64,000 bases of DNA from Rhodamnia argentea. Taxonomy: Eukaryota > Streptophyta > Magnoliopsida > Myrtales > Myrtaceae. The stretch lies in assembly GCF_020921035.1 (NCBI RefSeq), contig NC_063150.1, forward strand, positions 29,001,826 to 29,065,825, read 5' to 3'. Each line of letters opens with the position of its first letter. The stretch's first letter is position 1. A model generated the notes under the pieces. It was not told the DNA's origin. It worked only from the letters and a program-made list of their open reading frames with translations, and made no database searches. A program made the translations under genes and the position numbers. Positions 49,868 to 62,893 of the stretch are shown piece after piece.

Positions 49868-49927
49868 ATGCAGGCGCCTTCATTTCCTCCCGAATTCGCA
49901 GCTTGGCGGACGACGCTCCGCGTATAG
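49868..49927 (+). CDS. Candidate uORF in the KIN-12F leader
   Basis: ATG at 49868 opens a 19-codon frame ending TAG at 49925-49927, 36 nt before the KIN-12F start. It would be translated only if the transcription start lies upstream, which the sequence alone cannot show. Confidence 0.35.
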   Translation: MQAPSFPPEFAAWRTTLRV

Positions 49928-49963
49928 ATCTCAATTGCAATCGGTCAAGAGCGCTCGTCGACG

Positions 49964-52900
49964 ATGTCGAAGGACGCATGCGGCTCCCGGCTCCACTCGG
50001 GAAGGAGCTCGCAGCTCGAGGCGAGCGAGAACGAGTTCGATGGCTCGCTGAGTTCGGCTCACTTCCCGCCTCCGAGGACGCCTCTGAACGCGATTCCGGA
50101 CCCGTCTCAGCGCCACGGCGGGGTCCACGAGTCGGACTTGGATACTAAGGAGAAGAGTGAATCGATCGGAGCTGGCAGGCCGTCGGATAAGAGAGTTGAA
50201 GCGTGGCATTTGACTCCGAGGGCTGTTCGCGGAGGGAAGCTGCACTTGGAGCCTAGCTCGGCGCAGAGCACGCCTGCGAGGGCTACTGGCTCGAGAGCAT
50301 CACTTGGCGGGGCAATGGGGGGTTGCGCTGGGCCTAGAGGTAATGATTTAGCCGGACATAGGAGAATGAGCTTGTACTCGGGGGCTTCCAGAGGATTCCA
50401 GATTGCAAATGCAGAAACTCGGTTGGAAGTTCCACATTTCGAGCTCGAGGAAAATTCGTCCTTCTGGACTGATAATAACGTGCAGGTTCGTCAACAATGG
50501 GTCTTCTCCCCTATCTGGCCGTAAAGTGTTCTCTGACAATTCAACATTCGCAGCTAGCTCTCTTTCTTCTTTAACTTTTAAGGCTATGTAGTCACTGATT
50601 CCGTCTATATATGTTTCATTTGAAGTCATTCAATTACTTTTGCTGTTAAGAACCGTCAGGAAGTTTATGCGGCATCACGGCATGCCACAGGACAAATAGA
50701 TAAATTGTCACGTTAGCAGCGCCGTGTCAACTTTCTCTTTGGCGTGAATCCAATTTGGATTATTTCAAAACATTGTGACATTATTCAAAATTTTGGGAGG
50801 ACAACAGCTGCTAGAAGTTATCCTGAAATATTGAATAAATATCTTTGTTATTAACCCAATTGTTCGCTATTACAAAACAAAATTTACTTTCGGACTTTTT
50901 ATTTTTAGTTTTATGTTGGTCGAATACTTACCAACTTGATTCACTTGTTTTTGGTCAATGAGCTGTTGGATAGATTTAGCTAGTCTGATCCGCCTGCCCT
51001 TAGGTATTATTAGCTGATTTAGCTCATCATCAAGAGAGTGCTGCTGATTATGTGGAGTGTGGATCCAGGTTTTGATAAGGATTCGACCATTGAGTAACTT
51101 GGAGAAGGTTTCTCAAGGGTATGGAAGGTGCATAAGACAGGAGAGTGCAAAGACTTTGGTGTGGCTTGGTTATCCTGAAACAAGATTCACCTTTGACCAT
51201 ATCGCGTGTGAGACAATATCGCAGGTACGATCAATATTTTAGTATATGGAGGATGCATTGTTTTGTTTGTTGACTTCATGACTGATTATTCCGGATTTAT
51301 CAAAGAAGATGGTAGAACTGGAAAGGCCAACATTCCAATCCTAGCCCTTGTTTATGGTTATATTAGGTATACTCTTGTTTATGACATGTCATACTGACAA
51401 ACAGAGAGATATTTCTGGGGGAAATTTCTTGTAGGAAAAGTTGTTCAGAGCTGCAGGACTGCCCATGGTGGAGAATTGCTTGTCTGGCTATAATAGCTGT
51501 ATGTTCGCTTATGGGCAGGTAAATGATGTTTGGTCTTTCTAGCTCTGATATCACATAACATAGAAGGTGAACCTCTGCTTCTTGCAGACAGGTAGTGGCA
51601 AGACACATACCATGATGGGTGATATCTATGAAGTTGAAGGGAAGCTAAACGAAGGCTGTGGGATAACTCCTCGTATATTCGAATATTTATTTGCAAGGAT
51701 TAGAGTGGTATGTACTTTTGCTTTGGTTTTAGTGCAGCTAGTTCATTGATAAGGACTTATCTCATGTCTCTCTTCACTCCCGCTGACCTTCTGCTTTCTT
51801 CCTCTCTCCTCCAAAATAGTAGCCTGACATCTTTACTTTCTTCAGGATGAAGAAAGCAGGAAAGAAGAGAAGTTAGCTTACAGCTGCAAATGCTCCTTCC
51901 TGGAGATATACAACGAGCAGATAACGGACCTCTTGGAGCCTTCATCCACAAATTTACAGGTACTTCATATCCTTTTCTCGTGTTACTTAGTTAGATAGCT
52001 GGCCTGTAGTGCACATCAATCTGATTGTTTTGTTGTAGCTCAGAGAAGACATGAAGAAGGGAGTATACGTAGAAAACCTAAAAGAATATAAAGTGGGAAC
52101 TGTCAGGGATATTATGAAGCTTCTTTCACAGGTTAAAACTTTATGATGACAGTTTATGTTCTGTTTGGACTCAGCTCGCATTCAGTAAAGCATGATTATG
52201 ATCTATTTCTTTTGCATAGGGTGCTGCAAACAGAAAAATGGCTGCAACCCGCATGAATAGTGAGAGCAGTAGGTCACACAGTGTTTTCACGTGCATCATT
52301 GAAAGCAACTGGGAGAAAGATTCAATGACACACTTGAGATTTGCAAGGTTGAACTTAGTGGATTTAGCTGGTTCTGAGAGGTAGCTATTGTTTCACACAA
52401 CTGAGACTCTTTCCAGTTTGTGCTTCCACTGCTATGCTGGTTTAACTTCCTCATATGTGCAGGCAGAAAAGCTCGGCTGCAGAAGGCGACCGTTTGAAAG
52501 AAGCAGCAAACATAAATAAGTCCTTATCAACTCTTGGGTAATTATTTCAAGGGCTTGCTTTTATTTTTAATGGGTTCGAAACTTCTGTTATTTCTGTGAA
52601 TGCTTTATGAGGTTTAAAATGTCATGAACCATAAATTTTAAGAGTATTTTTGGTTTATTGAATCGAAAGAATTTTGATCATATCCAATTCCTTCTGGAAA
52701 TTTTCTATCTCTGAAAATGTAGCGAAAAAGGAGTCCATGCATGGCTATTGGTCATAAAGGGGCCAGGCCATAACATATTAGCTGCTACTAGGAGATGATA
52801 ACAAATGCAATAGAAGAAAAATAACTCTCCTCCGTACTATTTCTCTCTTTTGCTCGGTTTGCCATTCATAATATACCCCTTGTGGAGTGGGTCATATACT

Positions 52901-55900
52901 AAATTACAACTCTTCCCAAGATTCGTTGGCGCATGTTCCTTCTTTGATTGTGGTTTGTGAATAGAGGAGACCGTAATATCTTTTGATGGGAAGATCATAG
53001 TTGGCATATTTTTCTTGGAAAAGGTTCATGTTAACAGTACAAATGACTTCTTCTGGAAGGTAACCTGCATAATTATGAGGTTTTGGTTCCCGTAAGGCAC
53101 TGATACATTGATTTATTTGCACCTGCATATCACTCAATTCCTACATGAAGGGGAAAGATATTTGGAATACGTTGTAGAAGCTGGAAAGCCAGGATGTGCA
53201 CCCCTAAGTAGTAGCATTTAGATGTCTTTTACTTCATGTATTTTTGGTCCCGGATGGTTGCAACATGATTCTGTGTTAAGCTAAAGTAAGTCTGCCCTTG
53301 GATAACCACTTGATGTAGAAAGTAGGGAATGCTATCTAGTTGGTATAAGACTCATGGCATCATCATAGTCTGAGAAATCATCGTGTTTGTTTACGTACAA
53401 CGTATAATGTATATTTCGATTTTGAGATTCCAACTCTGAGATTGTTCTTCAGAGATTTTTGTTTGTTCTGCACTTGAACTATCTTAGAGCATTTTGTTTT
53501 TACTTCTTAGGTTGGTGATTATGTCTCTGGTGGATTTAGCCCACGGGAAGCATAGACATGTTCCCTACAGAGATTCTAGGCTAACGTTTTTACTTCAGGT
53601 TACATTCAAAAGCTGATACTGTTTAAGTATGTCCACTTTTTGGAAAGTGTACTTTTACATTAAAAAATATGTGCTGTAGATATTTTCTTGTGCAGGATTC
53701 GCTGGGTGGGAACTCTAAAACAATGATCATAGCAAATGTCAGCCCATCCACATGGTTTGTCTTGAACAACTAGTCCTTCTTAAAGAATGTCTTGTAGAAG
53801 CCAACCAATTTCCTTTATGTAACTTTCATTTCCATGACAGTTCTGCAAGTGAAACATTAAGCACTCTAAAGTTTGCTCAGCGTGCGAAACTCATTCAGAA
53901 CAATGTGAGTGTACCAGTCAGTAGATTTATCTTCCCGTTATAAATTTGGAGATCTTATCTTACAGAAAATGTGGTACAAAATGACGCCCAATGGCATTAT
54001 AAGATTCATGTACCCGATCCCATCTTGAGGGATAAGGCTTTGTGGCTGTTGTATAACTTTGGAGTTTACCTTTCTCTTCCCGTGTTTCAGGCAAAAGTGA
54101 ATGAAGATGCTTCAGGTGACATAAGTGCACTCCAGAGGCAAATCCAACAGTTAAAGGTATAGATCTGTGGATTACTCTTTCTCCCTTTTGCCCATTTCAC
54201 TATGGACATCTTGAAATGCTAAAAAGTAAGGATTTTCTGTATGAACACAGGGTCAGTTGTCTTTTCTGATGAAGCATCAGAATCCATCAAGATGTCTGTC
54301 AAATAGGTATCAATGTCTCGAGGATTCTAGCCTAAGCGCCTTGGCTAAGCAGCGTGACTCTCCAGGGGAAAGAACATCTGATAATCATAAGATGAACTTC
54401 ACTGTTAATAAAAAGGTAAGCTTCATATTTGCAATGAAGACTTTCTTTCCTAATTGCAGAGATGAATTATTCACTACTGCTAATGCAGGATGTGAGGTGC
54501 TCAGTAGCCACTTTGCTTGGTTCGTTAAGGAGGGAAAGAATGTTAGAGATGGAAGTGAAAAAGTTAAAGGATGAAATTGAACACTTGAAATGCTTGGTAT
54601 GTTTTATTCGGCAAGTAGTCTATCCTGGTCTGATACGTGGAATCCTTTGTACAAGGAGCCATGGTCTCGGATGCACCTTGAGAATGCTCATAAAAGATTC
54701 ATGCATGCTAGTTCGATTAAAAGAAGTGCATATTTGCAGGCACACAAAAGGGAAGAGAAGGCCAAGCACAATGATATGACTGTAAAATTTCGAGAGGAGA
54801 AAATCAGAAGACTCGAGTTACTTGTGGATGACAAAGTTACCACAGAGAAGTACCTCTTGGAGGAAAACAAGGCTTTACTGGAAGAGATAAATTTGCTCCG
54901 AGAAAGAATTGATCAAAATCCTGAATTAAAAGAATTTGCTGTGGAGAATAACAGGCTCATGGAGCAACTTCAATTGTAATGTCCCTGAAACTAAATGAAA
55001 GAATAGACAAATCTTTGAGCACATCAGTGACCCAGTTGACGCTATTGTCTGGGCCAGGTATCAAGACCTTTATGGACCAAGGGAGCGGGATATATTGCTG
55101 GCAGAAGTCTCAGATTTGCGCAGTCAGGTTCAAGACTTTCCATTTTTTATTCCTGTGTTTTCCTCTATTCTACACAATGGGTTGGTAGCATGCAGTTCAT
55201 AATGGCATTTTTCTCGGCTGGGCAGCTGTTGGAGATGCTAGAAGAGAATTCTACTATATATTCACAGAAAGAAAACTGGGTATGTAACTTCCCTTCTTGA
55301 CTTGGTTCTGCTTATTAGGCTATGGGTACTCAGCAGTTTTAGCTAAACAGGATCTGAAGGACTTCGAAGACTGCCGTAGAATGAATGCAAGGCTAATGAG
55401 GTAACTTGCTCAGGCATACTCTCTTCAAGGGTAACTGCTGACATTCTAGCAGTCTTCCCATCACCTCCATGGATGATGGCAATACACTAGCGAATTTTCA
55501 TCCTTTGCTGTTATTTTGCCTTACCAACTTAGCCATTAGGTATTAGATATTGGATTTCCCACTTCAGTGTTTTTCGTAGTGTGCTTCTGTATCTAGAGCT
55601 TAATAGACTGCTTGCTTTGTTTTTGGAAGCTATGTCTTTAGTTTTACTTCATTATCATCTTTCGTCATAATGTGATCCTTGAAGTGGGAGGAGATGCGGA
55701 GGATCTAACTTGTACTGGCTCTTTCATATTGGAAGCTATCATTTTACAAAGATGCCAGTAGTGGTTATCTTTTCTTTCTCCCATATCCACTGTTTTTGCC
55801 TGCAGGGAAGTTGAGGAATTACCAACAGAACTGCAAAAATACTTGTGCAGCAGTCAAGTCACATGTGATTCTGCAAAGGTTGTTGAAAGTTATGGAGGGA

Positions 55901-58900
55901 AGTAGTCTCAGGGAGGTCAAATTCTACTTGATGTTCATAATATTTTGTTTTTCCTTTTATCTTGACAGTTGTCGGATCAGTCTTCTAAGGACCCTGAAGA
56001 AGTAACGTCAGCAGATAAATATTCATTACTGGCGAGTTCCTCGTTCTTCGCTCGTATCATTGGCATTCTAATTTAGACAAATTTTACTGTTAAAATCTTA
56101 AACAGAACTTTTACCAAGACGGTGACAAATTTTTTTATCTGCATACAATAGGACCTAACCACTTCTGCTATTTTGCGATGACATTACCCTGGATTAGCAA
56201 AATGAGACCTACCTTTGGCTATAATTACATTGTCCATTGATATAACTTTTGTTGGACCTGATCAAGAGTTTTCAGAATCTCACCCTTCACCGTTTCATAA
56301 TGTGCTGTGCAAGAAAGTTTTATTTGTTCCCTCTTCTGTTCATGAGCATTTCAGACTAAAACATATGCAGTACTAAGATGCTAAAAATCTGGACACATTA
56401 TTGACCACCTTCAGCATGATGAACATGTTGTCTATGATGCTTTAATCCCTGTCTTGCTCTCTCTCTCTCTCTCTCTGTGAATTTATGATTTCGTTGCCAC
56501 TCTCACAGGAAGAAATGATATCCATCAGCAGTGACTCGGGCAACAAAAGGATAAACAGGGCAGATGAGGAGTCTCTGGGGAACAGAACTGGCCAAAGTGC
56601 TGGCAGTGCATTAGATGGGCACTACAGTAACCTTCAGGAGTTAGCGGATGCTAGAATGTTAATTGAATCTATGGAATCTGAACAGGTCCATTTGATTGAA
56701 AAGCTGCAGCATATGCAGGAGGAGAATCAAAGGTTTGGGGCTATGTTAGAAGAGACAAATAAGGTAGAAAGCTCTCTGCTTGGACCTGGAAGTCAATCTT
56801 GGGAACTAGCTGCATTTGGAAAGCAAGCTGTGGATGCGAGTCAAGACATTAAAATGAATTCGATGCAAGTGAAGCGGGAAAGAACTACGCTAGACCTTGA
56901 GACAGCCAACTGTGAAGGAGAGCAGGCGTCCCAATTGTTTGGCAGGAATCAAGCTGAAATAGTAATGGAACAAGTTGAGATGGAAACCGCAAGGACAATC
57001 CTTCAGTTACAAGATGAAATTGCTTCCCTTCAGCAGGAGCTTCATGAGAAACTAAGTTACTTGACTCAGGAAAATGCAAGGCTAAGAGAAACTATAGCAG
57101 CTAAGGAGGAGGAACTAGTGTCAGTCACTGCAGATTGGGAAAAGGCTATATCAGAACTAACGAACTTTCTTTTAGATGGCACTAGATCCCTAAAGGATGC
57201 ATCTGGCTCGATACGAAGGATTGCTGGTTCATTTCCCGAATGTGAAGTTTTGATCAGTGAACAAGTTGAGAGGGCTGCGCGAGCTTGCATTGAGAAGGAA
57301 GAAACAGTTCTGTTGCTTCAGGAGAGCTTGGAGAATGCACAGAAGATTGTATGGGAAATGGATCTGAAGTTAAGTTCTTTGAAAGGGGCAACAATGAGTC
57401 TAAGTGGATCTCAGCATAGAGCGGATGATGAAAGCACCATCGAAGCAGCTGCATTGAATCTGAAGTTGGATGAGAAGACAGACATGATTAAGACTCTCCA
57501 GAGAAACTTAAAACATAAGGACGATCAGATTTCTCAGGCGGAAAAACGTGTGAATGCTGCCCTTCTGATTGTAAAATGGCTCTCTGATTTTCATGACGTT
57601 AAGCAGAGAGACAACATCGAAAAAGATATTCAAGCGGCTAATAACATTGAGAAGGATGGTCATAAGCCACCTGATACAAAGGCTGAAGCAGATGCTGTGA
57701 TATTGGAAAATGCAATGGCTCAAGTTGAGTTAGCTAGATTGGGATTACTGGAGTCAAAGTATGCTATTGATTCATCTCATGCAGGAGGGGAGATGCTCAT
57801 GGTTTCCCCTCAGTCCGAAAGTCAGAAGTCATTTGATGAATACAAGGAGTCTGTGCATGATATAATGAGAAATCATTTTGATTTAAAATTGCAACTAAAA
57901 GAGCTGGGAAAGAATGCGGTCGAGTCATTGTCTCTTAAAGAACCAAGTCTAACGATTGAAGATCCATGTCACATTCTGCACAGGTTGAAAGATGAACTAG
58001 CAGAAACAAATATCAGATGGAATGACATTAAAAATTGGGTTGACACGAACTTAAATCTATGTAGCTGCTCTCTGACAAATGAAAAAGTGACCGACCTGGA
58101 TGAATTGAGTTCTGATTCTTCAACTTCAAGTTCTGATTTTTCTGCTGAAAGCTCAGTTCCAGACAATGAGTTGGGTGCATCTCCAAGCACATGTTTGTCC
58201 AAGTGTACTGAGTTGGCACCTAAGCAGCCAAAGAATTCTGACTTCCATGATGCTTCGCAACTTAATAATACAAAGATGGTGTGCACAAGGAAGGAATTAG
58301 AGACTACATTAGATGCTTTCAACAGACAATATGCACTTCTCATGACGCTGTTTGATGCAATTGAAATGGGAGCTTGCCCTGAGAGAAAAGGTAAACTACA
58401 ACGAACTTAGCTCACTGTATGCACATTAGTATATTATCAGAAGGATCAAGGAATTGCAAAGAGACTCATAAGCTCATGTGAAATGGCAGGTACTAAACAT
58501 CAACTTGAGTGCCCTCAAGTGAAGCGGATAAATGAAGGGGATTTTTGTAATTCAGAGGTATGGCAATCTTGAACTGCTGAATTAAGCTTAATTTGCAAAC
58601 ATTAGGCATTTCTGCAAGTGAACCACTGATTCTAATCGCAAATGCTTTAATAAGATCCCAAACTATAGAAGCAGGTTATGACTTGCTATGTGGTGCAGGG
58701 GGTTACTGCCAAGAAGTTTCATCATGCTTGCAGTTTCTTTGTCAGATTTGAGCAAGCCAATGCAACTATGAAAGAAGCTGACTTGATGCTAAATGAATTG
58801 TTAAAAGCAAATGAAAATGCAAAGAATTTGGCTGAGATTTGGAGGCAAACTAGTGAGGCTTTGATGGTAGAGAGAGAAATTTTGCTTCAAGAAATTCAAC

Positions 58901-61900
58901 AACTGAAGTCATCAATAAAAATGATTGAAGGAGAAAATCAGTCACTCAATGGGCATATTCATTCTGCTTTTGCAGAGATAGCAAAATCCCTCTCTTTACT
59001 TGAAGGGCAGTTCCGGCAGATGCAAAAACATATGGAGTATATGTTCAAGGCCTTAGAATGTGATGTCCTATCCATGGGACAGGATTTGTCTTCCTTCATT
59101 TGCAACTCAAGTTCTTCAATGGAAGATATTGCTACGGAGATAATGGAGAGAGGGTTTGCAGTATTTGTGCTATGCCATTGTTATTTGGGAGAGCTTAAAC
59201 GCAGAAATGGTATCCCAAGGTCAGAGTTGGGATTTAACCTGTTCAAACAGCGAGAATACCCAAGGATGATGGAAAATCTACAGACAGTTTATTTTGCTGG
59301 TCGAGATAACCGCATAAACACTGGTGATGAGGGCTCGCAGGGAATTGATCGGAATGCAGTTGTGAAAGAGTTACATGATGGGGAGGTAGATCTACCTTCT
59401 GATTGCTTAAAACACGAAAATTCGGTGCTGAAAAATGAACTGGAGAGGAAAGAATTTATCTTACAGGGTTTGCTATTTGATTTAAGCTTGTTGCAAGAAG
59501 CCGCTTCTCAGACCAAGGACATAAAGGATGAGACAAAACTGCTACAGAATTCATTGAGCAAAGCCCAAAGTGAGTTGGATAACAAGACTAGTCGACTCAA
59601 TAACATGACAGTTGAGTACAAAAAGCTTGAAAGCCTTCTGGCTGATACTGAGAAGGCCCTTAAAGCGAAAATTGCAGATATTGAGTATGCTAAAGATTCG
59701 ATAGATGCTTTGTCAGAACAAAATGATGAGTTGAGAACTCTTTTGAAAGATCTTTATGTAAAAAAATCCGAAGCTGAGGAACAACTGGATGAACAGAGAG
59801 AGGTGGTAAAAGGTCTGGAAGAAGAAATTCTCCATTTGACTTCAACAAGGGAAAGAAAAGTACTTTCTTCTGTTGAAAGGATTCAAGACAATCTAAAATT
59901 GGTCGTGAGAGAGCGGGACCAGCTGCGCGAACAAGTTGGCTCCCTGACTAGAAAGCTTGAATTGGCCTATTCTCTAGCTGATGAAAATGAAGCTATTGCT
60001 ATTGAAGCGCGTCAGGTATGCATTTGAGACTCCTTGTCTGCTTGCAGCCTGGATATAAATAGCGGTGATTGGAAATTTTCTTCTGCAGGAGTCAGAAACA
60101 AGTAAATCACTTGCTGAACAAAAGGAGGAGGAGATAAAAATTCTGGATCATTCTGTTGAGGAGCTTGAGCATACGATTAATGTACTGGAGAAGAAGGTAA
60201 CATACTTGCTATCTACCATTTTCTTCTGCAAAAAATTTCTGTATGTCGGACAGAGGAATTTTTCTTTTTATTTTTTGGTCTTGCAGAGGACAACTTTCCT
60301 TGCATGCTAAGCACTTTTTCTACTGATGAGCCCCTCAACTTGCGAGTGACTTATGATCTTCTGGTTGCTTGTACTATCGGTAGTTTCTTATTTTTGTCTC
60401 TCTTTTCCCTGACTTAGGTCTATGAAATGGATCAAGATGTGGAAAAGCATAGATTTATTCGAGATTCATTGGAAAAGGAGCTCCAAGGTTTGAGAAAGAG
60501 ACTGGCAACAGTTGAAAGTTTCACAGAGAATCAGGATTTAGCGTGCGTAAATGGTCGCTCTTCAGAAGATCATCTTCCTAATGAACATCCAATGTTACTG
60601 GAACTTCATGAGGCATACAGGCAGATAAAATTTCTAGAGGAGGAAAGAGTGGAACTAGAGAGAGAGGTGATCGTCCGATCCTTTTTTAACCATTCTGAAT
60701 CATTATTAGTATTTCCTCTCAATTTTACATGTGGTTCCCCTGCCTTCAACTGTGCCATTCGTTTGTGGTTTGAAGATCAAACAATGCAAAGAGTACATCT
60801 CTGAACTTGTACTGCATGCTGAGGCCCAGGCATCTCAATATCAACAAAAGGTACGACAACTGGCATACACGTTGCCATTCACCCATTATTAATGCTTTAG
60901 AATTACTCCCCATCTTGCAAATGGTTGTTGAGAAGTCAACAACAGCAGCTCACAAGCTGTTATGTCCTTTGATCAAATTCCATGCATATTCGAAAATGCT
61001 GAGCTATTTACAACAAAAAATCTAGATTATGGTTTTCAGTGAGATCCATCATGTTTTAAGCTCTATCTGACATTCTTTAAATATCTCAACATTATTTAAA
61101 CAGTACAAGACCCTGGAGAACATGGTTCATGAAATAAAGACTGATTTGTCAAGCTCAGCATCTTCAGCACCACCACTGGAAAAGTATGATAAAAGCTTGT
61201 CAAGGCCAAGAGGCTCCAGCTCCCCATTCAGATGCATTTCAAGTCTAATTCAGCAAACAAACCTGGAGAAGGATCATGAACTGTCAGTCGCAAAGCTACA
61301 CATCCAGGAGTTGGAGGCACTTGCAGCTAATCAGCAGCAGGAGGTTAAGTAGTTTCCATCTCACCCCTAGCCTAATGAATGTGAATGGGATAAGAATCTC
61401 ACGTGTCTCCTAATTCTGTGGTTTAATACAATCCCTTGTATCAAATGGTGTTCTTAATTTAGTGATATGAGGTCCAAAGTCCTAATGGTCTACCTCCACA
61501 GGACTTTATTTTCTTTCATTCTAGTGATACATCATTTATATCGGTAACAAAGCTCCATCACGATTCATGTCTCCTCAGTTTTGATCCATAGTAAGTAATC
61601 CACAAATATAAACTCAGCCTATGATGCATCAGGTATGCATGCTCAACTCTAGGCTGGCTGCAGCAGAGAGCATGACTCATGATGTCATTCGGGATTTACT
61701 CGGTGTCAAATTAGACATGACAAACTATGCTGTAAGTTTTTTTCTATACATGAAACTGGTGATTTCACCATTTCTGCATCTCTAACCTGTGATTTTTTAT
61801 GCAGAACTTGATAGAGCAGCACCAGGTGCAAAAATTAGTTGAAGTAGCTAACAAGCAGACATCAGATTTCCACGCAAAGGTGGTTAAAATATACCTTTTG

Positions 61901-62893
61901 CATTTACTGTTCGCTTCATTTGATCATTCTAAAAGATATGTTACTGCTGTCTATGTTGTTTAGGAGCAAGAAGTTTTAAAGTTAAGGAAGCAGATTGACG
62001 ATCTAGTTAAGGAAACAGAAAGGTTAGTCTATTTTCTGGTCAATTTAAATAGTCTTTCATTGATCTTTCCTGTGGTAATTCTGAAAAAAATGCAGCATGA
62101 GATTTCTTAGGTAATGCGTCTGGTCTTTTTGTGGTTGCATACTTTGTCTATTATATGAAAATTTGAGACATGATTTTCCATCTCTTGCTCTTTCTTTTTC
62201 TTTTGCTTTTTATGTCCTACATTTGTCCTAAGTTTTATCCTATTGCTCTAGTTGCATGATGGAAGTAAGCCGCAGAGAAGCAGATTTGTTTGCTGCACAG
62301 ATGACTTTGGAGCAACTTCAACAGCGGGATCAGTTACTTTCGGCACAGAACGAAATGTTGAAGGTCCGGTACCTCTAGTAGGGGGACATTGTTGTTAGCT
62401 AAAACATTATTCCATATTGAAGCTCTTTTTTTCATTCACAGATGGACAAAACTAATCTAAATAGGAAAGTGGCTGAACTGGATGAGATGGTAAAAACACT
62501 TTGTGCAGAGGTCAACCAAAAGCCACTGCAGCACAGGTTGAAATTTAAGGTATCTCCACATTTCCATAACACCCGGCAGTTGACACAAAATGCTAGTCCT
62601 GTTTGATCACTGAAGTTTCCTGCCTAATTATTAGGAGAATGGTTCTTTAGTTGGTGCTAGCGCTTCTACTAAGAGGTCAGTAGATTCAGAAAAGCAAATT
62701 TCACGTCGGAATGTTGAGCTTTCTCACTATCAACTTTCTCGTGGAACCCGTTTATAGGGCAAAAGCTGTGAACAGGGCTCGGTTAGGTGATCAGGTAAAC
62801 ACGTCACTCAATGTGCTGCATTGACTATTTGCCGCCCTCATTTTGATCTAGATGACAAAAGCATCTTAACAGGAAGCAGAATGTAAATGCTGA
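49964..62893 (+). CDS. KIN12F: Kinesin-like protein KIN-12F
   Basis: Plant-specific plus-end kinesin with an N-terminal motor and a very long coiled-coil tail; KIN-12 members act at the phragmoplast/division zone. The 35-exon model starts 49964-50485, 51069-51224, 51435-51518, 51588-51707, 51846-51959, 52039-52131, 52220-52380, 52463-52537, 53511-53598, 53696-53754 and 53841-53904. It continues with small exons to 56001, large exons 56509-58390 and 58699-60015, and ends at 62893 (2313 aa, phases consistent). Motor: about residues 170-515, P-loop GQTGSGKTH at 253-261, switch I SSRSH at 379-383, switch II DLAGSE at 411-416, then IIANVSPST and [13 protein letters not shown]. The block [20 protein letters not shown] distinguishes KIN-12F from KIN-12E, as I recall them. 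The extreme C-terminus is the least certain part. Confidence 0.92.

Noticed and set aside
52904..53137. 77-codon minus-strand frame inside KIN-12F intron 8
   Set aside because: No recognisable domain; intronic and unsupported. It could be a retroelement scrap.
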